From Macquaria australasica (Eukaryota; Chordata; Actinopteri; Centrarchiformes; Percichthyidae): a stretch of DNA of 64,000 nt. The notes beneath the pieces are model-generated. The model did not search any database. It was not told the DNA's origin and was given only the letters and a program-made list of their open reading frames with translations. A program made the translations under genes and the position numbers. The stretch spans positions 558,001 through 622,000 of the forward strand of contig SEMN01000162.1 of assembly GCA_005408345.1 (NCBI GenBank), in the 5' to 3' direction. Numbering within the stretch: position 1 is the stretch's first letter; each line of letters opens with the position of its first letter. This document shows, in pieces, positions 44,386 through 57,180 of the stretch.

Positions 44386-47197
44386 CAGAATCTCTAATAG
44401 ACTTAATTCACTGCACTTTTTATCTCCCCTGAAGCTAATATAGTAAAAGATATCAAGAAAATGACTGCATTCTTTACATCTGAAAATTAGGACTTTAATA
44501 AAGATTAGAGTTTTTTTTACACACCACATATGCAGAACAATACAACACCACACAAGACATGGACATACAGTGTTTATACAAACAACAACATTAAAATAGA
44601 CAGATACCATTGCATACAGTGAAAAAAAAGTGTCATGTAAGAAAAGACAAAATAAATAAAGCTTTCAATTCCAATAGCTGTAAACAAAATAATGCCACAC
44701 CACTATCAAAAAACCCAAAAAAAGCTCTGACATGAGCTGAACAGACACCAGGCATAATATTAATAATAACACTGCAGACTGAGCGGCATCTTCAAAGACA
44801 CTATTAGGCACAGCAAGATGATTTTGACCTGATTTAGCATCAGTTTGGCGGCACCGCACAGAAGTCCTGTGTCTGTTTTCAAATGTTTTATCAAACCTCT
44901 TAAATCTTAATGATTCTCCGGGGAATTCTCAGAAACACTGATGCTTTTTTGGTTCAAAATATCTCGCAGTGTGAATTTTCCATCAGGATAATACATTTGA
45001 TGATTTTTTTTACATGGGTACAAACACCCTGACAGGCACTTTCCACTAAGGATTATTTTGATGCTAGGGAGAGCCAGTGTTATTTTGGAACTTTTGAAAT
45101 GGACAGTCTGTATTTAACATCGTGTCTCACACAACCATTGAGAGTAATCATCAAAAGGCTTTTGGAGTACAAACGGGATCAGAGATGGATTTTCAGAAAC
45201 ACACTGGATGCACCGAGGCATGTTACAAACACACAGCACAACTCATGCATGGAATGTAGGAAGGTCGAAAGAGTCGGAGGTTGCATTTCTCAAACCACAT
45301 TATTGAGTAGTTGCATGTATAAAACTGCAAAGAGGAAACAGTCACTATATAAGTTTGTTGAAATTAGTGCATTATGTAAACAAACTAATATATGTTATGT
45401 ATGTTTAAAGGTTGCATTCAAGACCATGAATTTAAGGAACATAACATGTACTACAAGATTAAGCCAAAAGTTGTCATCTGAGACATATTTCCTTGATTAG
45501 AGCACATACTCTGACCTTGATTTTCTAAATTTACACAGAATGACATAAATGGGGCAAAAGCTTGCCAAATATGTGTAAAATACACCAAAAAAGATAAGAG
45601 CAACATTCTGCTAGTGGTGGTGACTTCCTTAGGGAATAACTAACTTTTTGTTTTAGATTTGTTCAGTAACATATTTAGAGAATAAAAGAGACTCTCTGGC
45701 CTTAATAGACAAACACAAGGACAGCCACCTGCCAGCCATGGATGCAGGAGGCACTGTCCTCTTTTGTGAAACTTGTGAGCTGCGTAGTGCAGTGGCAAGA
45801 CAATACAGGTATATGGATACATCATGCAGAGGTGAAAACATTGTGACATCACTCCTTAAAAGTGCCTGGTCTATCTATTTTTTCCCCCTGTCCCCCCTCT
45901 TTCCTTTCTCTTTCATCATCTACTCCTTTCTGCCATCTACTACTTAATATTCCCACCACTTTCTCCAACATTTTTCATCACCTTACGTTGACTCCCAACT
46001 CTAAAGCCATCGCAGGCCTTAATTAACTTCACCCCGACCCTGCTGCACTCATGGAGGGATTTCAGCTGGCTCGACACAACTTCTGGCAGCCATAGTGGAG
46101 GTCAACAGCTCTCAGCCGTCTCAACAGAATAAATAGACAGTGGTGATATTTTAAATGACAACATCTCCTCTGATCTGATCAGTTTAAAGGAAAAGTTCTA
46201 CGTTTTGGGAAACACGCTTACTCGCTTTCTTGCTGAGAGTTCGATCAGAAGATTGATATCACTCACACGTATGCACGCTAAGGATGAAGCTACCACCAGC
46301 AGCTGGCTAACTTTTTAGCTTAGCATAAAAACTGGTTAAGACAGATTAAACAAAAGAAGATACGTGTTATTTAATGAGCTTTAGAGGTGCTGGTAGGCGA
46401 AATTTGCTACTACCCCGTTTTAGTCTTTATGCTAAGCTAAGTTAGCAGGTTCATATTTACTGTACAGACATGAGAGCAGTATTCCTCCTCTCATCTAACT
46501 CATGGCAAGAAAGCGAATAAGCGTATTTCCCAACATTCACAACAATTCCTTTAAGGGTTAGATAACGGCAGTTTGTTAGCTAGCTGATCATACAAATCTT
46601 TTAGCTAACCATCACTGTGTCGTTGCTAACACGTTTGCTCATTAATTAATAGCTAGTACAATGTTCATTTGTTTGCTAGTATTCTCATTTTAGCATTTAC
46701 ATTATTAGTTTTGACTAGACTGCTAGCTGGTTTGCTAACAAAGCGCAGAGAGTAGGAGCTAAAACTAATGACAACATAGTTTAGCGTAGCCTGAATCTGG
46801 AAACAAATCTACTTTATTAGAATTCCGTTTTTTTAATTATTTTTTTTACTTATAAGTTATAACTTACAAAATGTGATCTGTACCCACACTACAGCTATAT
46901 TTATCTCATCTTGGATTGCACAATTCTCCAGTGGACCTCCATGATGGCATCGCCTGTGGTTGCAAGAAGTTTGGCGAAGTAAATGCAAAGCCTCTACCCA
47001 GGTCATATAAATATATACCTTTCATTTTCTGTTTTTTACATACTTTTCAGTCCATGCCACATAGAGTTGTTTAGAAAATCCCGTAGCAGTGCTAATACTG
47101 GGCAGATGGAATCGTACCTTCTTGAAAGTGTTACAACTTCACCCCTCCCTCCGCCCTTCTTTCACTTCCCCTCTCCCCAAAGCCTTCCCCTCATCGG
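44386..47197. other. Region downstream of nptxr: probable 3' UTR and spacer
   Basis: No separate exons recognised. The nptxr 3' UTR must lie here, but no single polyadenylation signal can be chosen. It also holds the miniature element at 46188-46550. Confidence 0.4.
46188..46550. mobile_element. piggyBac-like miniature element (363 bp, TTAA duplication)
   Basis: The terminal inverted repeats are about 50 bp: left AGGAAAAGTTCTACGTTTTG, right the reverse complement starting AGGAATTGTTGTGAATGTTG. Both then share GGGAAA(C/T)ACGCTTA(C/T)TCGC. TTAA is present on both sides (46184-46187 and 46551-46554). No coding sequence. TTAA targeting suggests a piggyBac-type transposase acting in trans. Confidence 0.75.
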
Positions 47198-47428
47198 TCA
47201 TTGAGAACTCCTGTTGTGTTTACTACAAGGCTCCCCCGGGTCCTTGGTTGCTCCACCGTAAACCTCAACTCCGCTCTCGGTCCAGGGGGCCACGCTGCCC
47301 TGGGTTACTCTGCCGCAGCGAGCCAAGGTAGCTACCTGGCTAGAAGACAGGACCCGGTCCCAAAGACCCACCTGGGACAATTCTCCAACCAGGGCCTGGG
47401 ATGAGTCAAAACCTCCACCCAGGGAATC
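47198..47428 (-). CDS. nptxr: nptxr exon 5 (pentraxin domain end, stop)
   Basis: Acceptor CTCTCCAG. It encodes DSLGGGFDSSQALVGELSQV, WDRVLSSSQVATLARC and EVYGGATK; TGA at 47200-47198. Confidence 0.92.
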   Translation of the reverse strand, partial: DSLGGGFDSSQALVGELSQVGLWDRVLSSSQVATLARCGRVTQGSVAPWTESGVEVYGGATKDPGEPCSKHNRSSQ

Positions 47429-50400
47429 CTGGAGAGAAAGAAGAGTGAAGTCAGATGGATTACAGAGAGGGAGCTTGAAAGGAGCCGGGAATTTGAAGAC
47501 AAAGACACTTTTACTTTCGTACACAGACAGGCTCAGCTCTGACTGTTTTGCTGCCTTGGGCAAGACTGTGGACTTGATTTGGGGAGATGAAAGAGATGTG
47601 ATAGAAAGTGACCAGTATGAATGCAGGACTACGGAACAAAGCCATAATATATTATTTTGGCTCTGGATGAGGGTCCCCTAGACTATTACCCTTGTTGCTT
47701 ATGACCTCTATGCACACACACACACACACACACACACACCATACCAAATTAGATTTCTTCTGGAGTAACCTGCCAGCCACCTGCCTCTAATCAGTTAAAA
47801 CTTCATTCATTCAGTCTTTCACTCCCTCATTCGTGCATTCACCTGCTCCTGCCCCAGTATGAGCACTCCTCCAGGTCTGATGTGATGTCCGGCTGCCAGT
47901 GCGTGACCCTCGCCCCTCAGCTTCCCCCCCTGGTAGGCCTGCCAGGCTCCTCCCTTCTGGCTCCAGCTCACACAGATGTGCTGCCAGCTGCCTCTGGAGA
48001 GGTTTAGAGGCAGCTGCGCCACCTAGGAATGGAAGAGCAAGAGGGCAGTTCAGATGAAGTAGATGTTTGTGTTCTGATGTTTTTCAGTGTCACACATTCA
48101 CAAGTCTTCAGGGTCAGCTGTTATACAGTATTTCCCTCAGTCTCAAAGACATTGTGCTACCTTCAAGGACACAGAACCTATCCTCCAGGCATTTATTACC
48201 ATAATGACTTCATTGAATTATACCTAAAGCCACCGCACTGCACTACATCACCCTGCAATGCAGCCATGGTGGTAAATTAGTTTGTCATTTAAACACATGA
48301 ATGAGGCTATTTAGCTTGTCTTCTAAATTGGTTCTTTTATTTGATGTGTTCTATGTATTTGATACTAATATGGTGCACTTTTTCTTCTGTAACAGACATT
48401 AAAAATTCTAATCAAGACTATAATGCTTTTTATATACAGTACTGGTAACATTTCAAATAGTGGGCGAGCCTAGCAGAAAGCAATGGGTGATACTATGGTG
48501 ATAATAAATTACCAAAAAACAAAGATATACTATATACACTGGTTGCCGTCAAGTCTCTCACACTATATCTATTAGTGCTGCAGACTCTTGGATCCAGTCA
48601 CTGTGCCTTACAGGAAGGTTATAAAGAATTAGCACACTGGATTTCAGACACAACAGTTTTATCCTATCCTTAATGTTTTTATTAAAAAGGCACTGAAATG
48701 TTATTAAAGAAAACCTTTGAATGATTTTGTGAGCACATAAATTCACTGTAACAAGTTCCTAATTTGAAGCAAATTTCTGTGGCTGCACCATAAAATCTAA
48801 TTAACGAAATTCGACATGGCTTGTGCATCATTAACACAAACATATTGATGCAGATTGAAAAATTACATTTGTATATTAAAATATATATTTGAATGGATAG
48901 AGGGCATCTTTACCTTTTTTTTTAATCTTATCTAGCAATAATGTAATTTAACAATACATACTGCCAATTAGTTGTTTCATATATTGCACAATGATTGTCA
49001 ATATTCAATAATTACGGTAATTGCAAATATAAATTTATATCAATATATACAGTGTTGATATCTGAAAAATATTGCATATATAAATATTGGTACTTAAATT
49101 ATATTATATTATTAAAACAAACTTCTGCAGAACATGTACTTGTAATGATGGTGCAGTCTTGTTAAGAATCTAATCAATAAACAGATTGAAATACGACCCA
49201 TGAACCATGACATAAATCTTCTTGGGAACATCATTTGCACCCAAGCAGTGGACAGATCAGTTCAGATATACAGTAGACGCAGCTAGACTGATACAGTATA
49301 CCTTGTCATTGATGAGCAGCTCAGTGGGGGTATGCAGGCCTTGCAGCAGCACCAGTTCGTTTGGTTGCTCAGGAACAGCGTAAGACAGAGGCGTCCCGAT
49401 TCCTCCCTCTGCGGGCCGCAGCCACAGGCAGATGGTGAAGGCCCGCAGTGCTGGGATGGAGTGTTTCACAACAGCGTACATGTAGTTTGTCCGAGTTGGG
49501 AAGGACAGTCTGTAGCCCTCTGGGAAAGAATGCCCCGAGATACCTGGGGAAGAAGGAAGAGAGCATGAATATGGAAACAAAGGAAGTGATAGAGAATGCA
49601 AGAAGAAATCAATGAAGTCATCTACAAGAGGATCAAATAGATTTCCTGCTTTTATCATATACTGTATCTGCACTTTCTTCATATAAAAACATCTCATCTG
49701 TTTTTTAAAGCAGGGCATGAATTTCAGTCTTTCTGATCTTTCTGATCTTTTTTTTTCCTACGTTGACAACATGATTTATTCATCATAAAGAACCCCCATG
49801 GCATGATTTGATTAAGAGTAAAATAAAAATGAAACATCTGAGGTAACTTTTATGCCAGATTATTTCTCATCATTAGTGACTTGAGTCGTCATGCAAGTGA
49901 TTAATCACAGCCACGTATCATTTCTCTCATCATTTTGTACACCTCTTTGTTATATCTTCATTTACACATTAACATTTTCCCAAACATACACACACATTCT
50001 GATCATCACCTTCCTCCAGTCCTGCGATTCGGTGGTGTAGTTTATTGATGCCCTGGTCGATTTCCTGTCTGTGTTTCTCCGTTTCCAACCTCAGGGCTTT
50101 TCTCTCTTTGTCCAGCAGCTCCACCTTCCTCTCCAGCTCCCCTTCCAAGTCTTCCATCCTCCAGGGCTTGTCAGCACCAGCCCTGTGCCCAGGATCAGCC
50201 AACCTTTCTGGGCCGCCAGACATCCCGCCTTCCCCTGGCACTCCTGAGGTGCTGCTGTCCGTCTGGTTGTGAGGAAATGGGCCAATGTCTGACTGCAGAG
50301 GAGGGAGTCAGTGGATGAAAACTGGTTCAAAGTGTGGGTTTTACAGTCAAAGGAAAATACTGTAAAGTACTCTTGCTCTTGTTTAGGTAATATAATGTCT

Positions 50401-53400
50401 TTACTACTTTATGAAAACGCACATCCCAGCTATAGCAGTGATTCTCAACATTATCTCGGTTGCATGCCTATGTAAGGAAAAGTTATTACACCCAATTAAT
50501 AATTGATTTTGCTGAAACATTACATCACGCCTGGAGTTACATCTAGGGGCTGATTTAATAAGGTTTCACTAGTCAGTTTAAGGACTATTTCATGTCCTGC
50601 ACATACCCATAAAACCACAAATTGTTGTGTTTCCCAACATTATCCCCCCCATAAAATCCATAAATTGTTTATTGTACTCTGTTTTTTGTAGGGATTACTC
50701 AAATGAGATATAACATGTTAATTAGTGACTTTCAGAGGTGCTGGTAGGTGGATTTTGTTACCTGAGGACAGAGCCAGGCTAGCTGTTTCCCCCCGTTTCC
50801 AGTTTTAATGCTAAGCTAAGCTAACTGGGTGCCAGCTGTAGCTGCATACTGAACAAACAGATATAAGGCATGACTAAAGCAGGGTGTGTACTTTAAAGCA
50901 CTTGTGACATTGAATTTCACAGAGAAGATAACAAAAAGCTCTGTATCCAAGTGTCACACATGGTTTGGCTATGAACAGATCTTCATCGAGCTGAGCCATT
51001 TTGTGTCTTCAGGGATTTTTTTTTTCATTTAAGTATTACACAACAAATAATTGCAAGTCAGAAAAGGCTGCCTAGAGAATGAACCATTTCAGTCAACAAC
51101 AAATTGCTGGGCCCTGCTGCACAATGGTTCACTGAAATAAACACCCAAACCACAAGGGAAGGAATGTGGGAAATACAGACTCTGCAAGATTTCCAAAACC
51201 TGCGTGGTCCAGTATATCCACCAAGCATATTTGTTTGCAGTAGAAATACATAGACACCATGAGGGAATTAATACAGAAAATACATACAGTACTCTGAACA
51301 ATACATAAAAGCCATACAGTGTGAACTGTGCTTATCTGTATTATATATGATGATACAGATAAACTAAGGCTATAGGGGAAGAGAAGTACTTCCTACAATG
51401 ATAACTACTGTGTGACAATCTGAAATGATAACACATGCTGTATAACAGGACAGGCGTTAATGTAATCCCTAAAATTCTGAAAGAGTTCAGGTATTATTTT
51501 GTCCCAAACAATAGGATGCATGATGGATGGATTTCCAATTCGATCCTCAGTTCATCCTATTTATCTCATCACTACATCTAGAAAAACTTATATATAGTTA
51601 CATTTAGTGGTAAAATCAATAATAAAATTGTTAACCAGCCTTTTGTCAGTAGTGCAAATTTCTCCTATCAGAAGTTGTAATATGCCATTATCGTCAAGCA
51701 CAAACACATTTGCTGTAATAGTTGATGTCTTCTGAAAATGAATCCAAAATGACAGGTATGCACCTTGCTAAGGACTACACCATCTGCTTAAATTATGCGT
51801 ATGCTAACGGAGAGACTCAAATCAAAAACATTTCTGAGTCTTGGCATGATAGGTGACAGTTCTGTTATCGCGCCTGGGGTTATGCCCCAAGGCAGGTATT
51901 TACATGCGCAGATGCCAAACATTTCTAGAGAAAATGATCAAAATTGAAATATCCTCTAATACATAAATGTATACAAAATAAATCTACAGTGGCACAAGTG
52001 TGGCAAAGGCATCATTATCTTAAGTCAAATACAGTATTTCATACCAACATATACCTCACACTAACTTGACAACCAAGGTGAATGTGTCTCACATCTGCGT
52101 GCCCATTTTATTTTTATTAGCAACACATTGTCAGTCTGTTGGTCCACCACTTTTGTCCCAAATTAAATATCTCAACAACAATTAGATGGATTGCCATGAG
52201 ATCGTACAGATATCCAAGCTACCCAGAAGATGAGTGATAAAGTCTTTGGTGATGTCCCTTCAAACTTTTTACTTGTGAAATATCTCTTCATCTATTTTTG
52301 TGCAGACATTCATGGTCTCCAGACGACGAATCCAAATGACTTGTTTATCTCCTGACTTTTCCTCTAGCGCCACCAGGAGGTTCACATTTGTGATTTAGAT
52401 TAAACAATTATCGAGTTGATTGCTGTGAAATGTGGAACGGACATTTTTGTTCCCCAGAGGATGAATTACAGTAACTTTAGTGATCCCTTCACTTTTCATC
52501 TAGCGCCATCATCTGGTCAAACTTTTAATTTGTCCAATTTTGGTTTGTGACCAAATACCTGCTAAAACCGATGACATTCCCATCAGCCTCTGTTAAGTTG
52601 TTTAGATGGAGAACATGGTCAACATTACCTGCTAAACTGCTAAACATCAGCCTGTTAACATTGTCACTGTGAGCATGTTAACATGCCGACATTGGCATTT
52701 AGCTCAAACCGCTGCTCTGCCGAAATACAGTCTGACAGAGCAGCTAACATGGTTTGTTAGGAAACATTTGGTGTAATAGGTTGTAATCTTGTGGATTTCG
52801 GTCTGATTTTAAGTAACTGTTTAAGGTTTTCCTACAGGATTTCCAGACATAGAACTTCATATTTGCCTGTTTTAAGGGACCTAAAAGTGCTATAGTCAGT
52901 TTACACCCATCCATGCTGCCTTATATTAGCCTAATGTAAAAAATTGCATGAAAAAAAGAGCATCTATTCTTTCATTTAATCAATCAAAAAACATCATAAT
53001 AATGAACTAGAATATAAGCACCGTAGGATAGGCTAGAAGACATTGCTCCTCACACTCTTATTTCAAACACAGCCGATATTAAAAGTAAAGCACAGTGCGA
53101 AGGATCATCACACTGGATCAGTGTGATATTACAGAGAACTTACCATCACTGAGCCTCTGGTTATTGAAATCATACTGATGTTGCAGGGAAAACAACAATC
53201 ATGACTGCTCAAACTGCTATCAGAGACTGTGGTACCAAGTGTACTGCTAGGTATGCTAGAAATGGAAAACCATTACAGTTCCTGCACATTCACACCATTT
53301 GCAACCATACCACACTGTGTTTGCCTCACATGTCTGACCAGGTGTTGGTCATGTGGTGAAGCTAGTGTATGACTGGATGCTAATGGGTGATGTTGCCTGT

Positions 53401-56400
53401 GAATTTAGTTTAGTTTAGGCACTTTTTTCTCTTCTGACATGTGAAGAAGGGACGGCTCTTTATGTTTTCTGGTTGTAAAAAAATATGTGGGCATCTAGTG
53501 AGATAGATATTTATTGGGTATTAAGAGTGTGTGCGCGACGCATGATCAGCAAAACACTCGCTTGATCAGACCACATGCAAGAAGAAAGCTGGGGAGGTAA
53601 GGAATTCAACACAGTTATTTGACCTGACTAGTATTCCCAGATGTGCTCTTCTTGTATATTCACCAGTTCACATAATCGGGTGTAAACACTGTGCTACTGA
53701 AGTAGGCCAAGTACCTGCTGCACACAGAAACATGACTCGGATGGTAAAAAAAACAAAAAACAGAGTGGGCTACAGTATTACGTTTTAGGTTTAACCCTTT
53801 CATGCATCAATTATGACAACCTCAATCAGGACTTTTTTCCTAAGTGTTTTTGTTCCTCTTTAGGCAAGAGAAAAAAATTGAACTTACATTTTTCAAGGAA
53901 TTTTTCACATGTCCACTCAGGTGGACAGCATGACTTTGAGTTTTCAACTGAAGAAAAATATATCTAACATACCAATGAATAAAATTCTCTGAAAACTATA
54001 CAATAATATATATATATATATTTAATGCTGTTAAACAATTGTGTTCACATATTTTAACATATACTAATACTGTGCAATGCAAAAACGCTGAACCTCCTGA
54101 CTCCTCAGACTCTCCTCTCTTTTTTACTCCTTGCTCCTGTCTCCTCCCTCCCTCATTCAGCTCCTCGCTCTTGACTCCTCAGCCCCTCCCTGTCATGGCT
54201 CCCCAAATACTCGCAGTATAGTCTCTTCAGTTTTACTGACTTGTACATCCGTTCACTATCTTCTATGAAAATTGGCAAAGCATCCTGGGCACACAGCCAC
54301 AAGACACAGTATGCAGATGTACTTGGTTTTGCGTGTGCATGCAGAATTGTGGCATCTGTTTGCTTTTTTTTTTTTTGGTCTCCCTCAAACTGGCTGTCTT
54401 TGGTTTTCCAGACATTTTGGTTTGCAGACAATTCTTCTGTCCTTGAGCTCTGTCAGGTTGGCGCTTCAGTGTCACTACTGCTAGCATTTGCTAATCCTTC
54501 TTTTTTTTGTTTTTTGTGGTAGCCATTCAGCATCACTGCCACTAGCATCATCCTCACTTGACTCAGATGGTATTTGCTCCACTATCCCGTCAGCCTTTCT
54601 ATCACGCACTGCACCTGAGCTCTATAAAAAATAAAGACGCTAACTGTTACTCACATAATGGAACTAATCTGCACAAAATATTGTTTTTGTAACAAAAACT
54701 GTTGCATTCTAATAACATAAATAAACTGATTTACAGTCAAAAAAGTTACTGCAGATGAAGTTTTTCAAGAACAACAAAGTCGCAGTAATAGTATGAATTA
54801 CAGTTGAAATATAGCCAGTGACGCATGCCGTCCGATTTAGTGGACAGATGATTAATCGTAAGTTCCTCTCAACATAAAATCAAAACTTGGACATTTTAAC
54901 AATGGTATTAGTCCTTGGTTGTTACTCTATGTTACCAATGTTATTTACCTGCAAGGGTCTACTATTATAGAAGAACTGGCAAGATATTCCTGAGCTGCTC
55001 ACGCCCTTTCTGGCCTTCCGTTGGCCATCTTGGTTTTGAGAAATGCGTGTGGCAGTTACTGCAGCTGGCCAGTGGGTGGCAGTGTATGGGATGAGGCGCT
55101 ATGTGCAACTATACCATCAAAACCCATGCATATACAAGAAAACGGCTTTTGAATAGCTGTCAGCTGTAGTGGCCACTATGCGTGAAACTACATATCACCC
55201 TAAGACCTGAGACAGCCATTCAGATCTTCTTCTGTCAAAGTAGGACTCTGAATTCCTCAGCTCCTGAAAAGTGTCAAACATGGAGATAATTCAGTTTTCA
55301 TTTGACAGTGGGCGAGATAATATAAAATAGACAAAGTGTGCGTAATCCACGGAGAAAATGACCCTTACAGACATGTCCTACATAAACTACCACCGAGTGA
55401 GGAGTACTACTGCAGAGAAGCACGTTTCGTCTGCGCTTTCAACAAATATAGGCAACTCATAAATTATGTATGGTATTTCTTCAGCCAGAAATTAGGTTAT
55501 ACATCATCGGATTCTAGTCAGATAAGGGCAAGTTTCACGCTACTATGTTATGTTCTCTCCTCCACCTCCTCCTGCTGCTCTGCTGCTCCTCACCCCCCCC
55601 CCCCCCCACACACACACACACAAACTTATCTTTATCCTCATCTCCCCTCTCCTCCTCCTCCTCCTCCTCCTCCTCCTCTTCCCCTCTGTTTCTCTGTTTC
55701 CCCTGCCTCCCTTTTCATCACTGTCTTTCTTTTCATTTTAAATCTCAGTCTGTTTTCGTGGCATGATGAATTACAGCAACCTCACCAAAGCAATCACTTC
55801 ATGTATAATTAATGGAAGATGACGAGTTATGATTATACAAAATGAATAAATGTCACCAGCAGTTAACATCAATATCATTTCAGATTGAATCACGTGATCC
55901 GTTTAATTGACTATGTCTGAAGACATTGTTTCTTTTTTCTTATAGATTCCACTGTTGTTGTGAAAAGTTATTTTTTAAATAGGCCTACATGGTGAATTGC
56001 TTCACTTGATGTTGTTGTTGACAAAGCCTTTTGGATAACTCACTTGTTCTCATTCAAAATTCAAAACCCTTGCTTTCATAAACCACTCATCCGTGCCCAG
56101 AAATCCTAAAAGGGACTATAGAGTGAAGAAGAGACAAATACAGCCTAGCCATGGATGTCAACTCTGATAATCACACAGAGATGGAGTTATAGTAGCTATA
56201 TTAATATTCAAAGCTGTTATCAGCACGATTCTTAATCGTTAATCTGATGCTTCTTCAAAACCCCAGCATGTGGGACCAAAGACTGCTCCCTGGGATTCAT
56301 TCTCAAGTATTGTTTTAGTTGCATGCAGAAGATGATTTATGTGGAGCGGTGTTTTTCTTCACACTTCACTTACCTCCAGTTTGTCTATGCGGTCTTTGAG

Positions 56401-57120
56401 CTGAGTGATAGCCTGCTCCAGTTCATCCACAGCCCTGACGGTGAGTAAGTGGACACTCTCGGGCGTCGAAGCCGGGCTGTCCCGCACCATGATCCTCTCC
56501 AGGTGCGTCTCCTCCGCCCTGCTTTTGCCCCCCAACAGCCCCGCAGCGCTCCCGCGTCTGTCTGCGCTGCTGCTCCCGCCGTCCAGCCCCTTCTCGCACT
56601 CGCTTAGTTTCCCCGTCAGCTCTCTGATGGTCCGCTGGTCTGTTAATATCTGGTCCTTTTGCTGCAGGACCGTCTGCCGGAGCTCCTCCGCGGTGGTGCG
56701 GAGGTAGCCCCAATCTTCGCCCGCGTACAGCGACGGGTCATCCGCTTGTTGCTGAAAGTTTTTCGGGTTGCACTCCCCGGCGGGGATCGGCGTGCAGATG
56801 AGTCGACTGACCGTTGGGTCATGCCCGGTGAGTCCAGTGACCCCGTCCAGCCCGCCGAGCCCGATGTTGAAGGTTGGTGCTTCGGAATCGGGCGTTTCAG
56901 AACCATGGAGAGCGCCCAAAGATCCGACCCGGGCCACGGAGCTCCCTGCAGCGGGTGTCTGCGCCGCCGCGTCCGGGTACAGCGAGTGGTTGTCGGTTGC
57001 TGGTTGCTGCTGTGCCGCGGCAGCTCTGGAGGATCCGGTGTGGACGGCTGCGATGATGCAGATAACCGCTCCGATGAAGGCCACCATCCCGGCGGCCAAG
57101 ATAATAACAATGAACTTCAG
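47198..57120 (-). CDS. nptxr: Neuronal pentraxin receptor, 5 coding exons, CUG start
   Basis: Exons 57120-56374, 50292-50010, 49543-49302, 48022-47843 and 47428-47198 join in phase to 1683 nt (560 aa). Residues 2-27 form a signal-anchor (KFIVIILAAGMVAFIGAVIC), as in NPTXR, a type II membrane protein of synapses; secreted NPTX1/NPTX2 lack it. Low-complexity sequence and coiled coils follow (QQKDQILTDQRTIRELTGKL, LEGELERKVELLDKERKALR), which mediate pentraxin multimerisation. The pentraxin domain covers about 345-550, with RTNYMYAVVKHSIPALRAFT, HICVSWSQ near the family signature, GVLILGQEQ and GGFDSSQALVGELSQ. NPTXR gathers AMPA receptors with NPTX1/2. No AUG fits the start: an in-frame TAA lies upstream, and CTG in GCCGCCACCCTGA is the natural initiator. 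Confidence 0.92.
47712..47739 (+). repeat. (CA)n microsatellite in nptxr intron 4
   Basis: About 14 CA units. Confidence 0.9.
47843..48022 (-). CDS. nptxr: nptxr exon 4 (pentraxin domain, middle)
   Basis: Acceptor TTCCTAG, donor CAG|GTGAAT. It encodes SWQHICVSWSQKGGAWQAYQ and GGVLILGQEQ, including the calcium-site region. Confidence 0.92.
49302..49543 (-). CDS. nptxr: nptxr exon 3 (pentraxin domain, first part)
   Basis: Acceptor TCCCCAG, donor AAG|GTATAC. It encodes YRLSFPTRTNYMYAVVKHSI, AFTICLWLRP, GTPLSYAVPEQPNELVLL and ELLINDK. Confidence 0.92.
50010..50292 (-). CDS. nptxr: nptxr exon 2 (second coiled coil)
   Basis: Acceptor CTCTGCAG, donor GAAG|GTGATG. It encodes MEDLEGELERKVELLDKERK and HHRIAGLEEG. 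HNQT is a possible N-glycosylation site. Confidence 0.88.
50724..50850. repeat. Fragment of the TTAA-flanked miniature element
   Basis: TTTCAGAGGTGCTGGTAGGTG, GAGCCAGGCTAGCTGTTTCC and TTAATGCTAAGCTAAGCTAA match the interior of the 43561 and 46188 copies. No intact termini. Confidence 0.55.
52140..52750 (-). repeat. Dispersed composite repeat, minus orientation, with tandem monomers
   Basis: Reverse complement of the family at 27120-27460 and 24319-24790. Two or more ~146-bp monomers with TTTTCCTCTAGCGCCACCAG and ACATTCATGGTCTCCAGACG are followed by the GAGCATGTTAACATGCCGAC block. Confidence 0.65.
53794..55140. mobile_element. Possible piggyBac-like element or derivative
   Basis: Begins TTAACCCTTTCATGCATCAA, resembling a TTAA duplication plus a CCC-type piggyBac terminus. 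I recognise the sequence after it as a family repeated in fish genomes. No matching right terminus was found, so the right border (near 55140) is a guess. No transposase. Confidence 0.4.
55592..55680 (+). repeat. Poly-C, (CA)n and (CTC)n low-complexity tract
   Basis: A run of 15 C, then CA repeats, then about ten CTC units. The open frames here are low-complexity artefacts. Confidence 0.9.
56374..57120 (-). CDS. nptxr: nptxr exon 1 (membrane anchor and first coiled coil)
   Basis: Starts at CTG 57120-57118. The first in-frame ATG is 57087-57085, inside the hydrophobic segment. Very GC-rich; donor GAG|GTAAGT, phase 0. Confidence 0.88.
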
Positions 57121-57180
57121 GGTGGCGGCGGGGGCGATCGAGTATTAGAAAAATCTAATAATAACACTCTGACTCCGTAA
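57121..57180 (-). promoter_or_regulatory. nptxr: Start context of nptxr
   Basis: Reading upstream of the CTG: GCCGCCACC precedes it (A at -3 and a full Kozak-like run), and eight codons further up an in-frame TAA closes the frame. No AUG lies between. Confidence 0.75.

Larger units (their letters stand above)
50293..56373. other. nptxr: Large first intron of nptxr
   Basis: About 6 kb without recognisable exons; AT-rich and filled with the repeat units listed separately. Long first introns are common in neuronal genes and may carry regulatory sequence, which cannot be seen here. Confidence 0.5.

Noticed and set aside
55336..55812. 158-codon open frame on the plus strand
   Set aside because: Ends in Pro/Ser/Leu runs from poly-C and CTC repeats; no recognisable domain.
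57085..57087. Using the first ATG as the nptxr start
   Set aside because: It would remove about half of the conserved membrane anchor; the CTG with a full Kozak-like context and an upstream in-frame stop is the better start.
56405..57180. Plus-strand open frames of 100-173 codons opposite nptxr exon 1
   Set aside because: They are shadows of a GC-rich coding exon; the minus-strand frame has the NPTXR anchor, coiled coils and correct splice phase.
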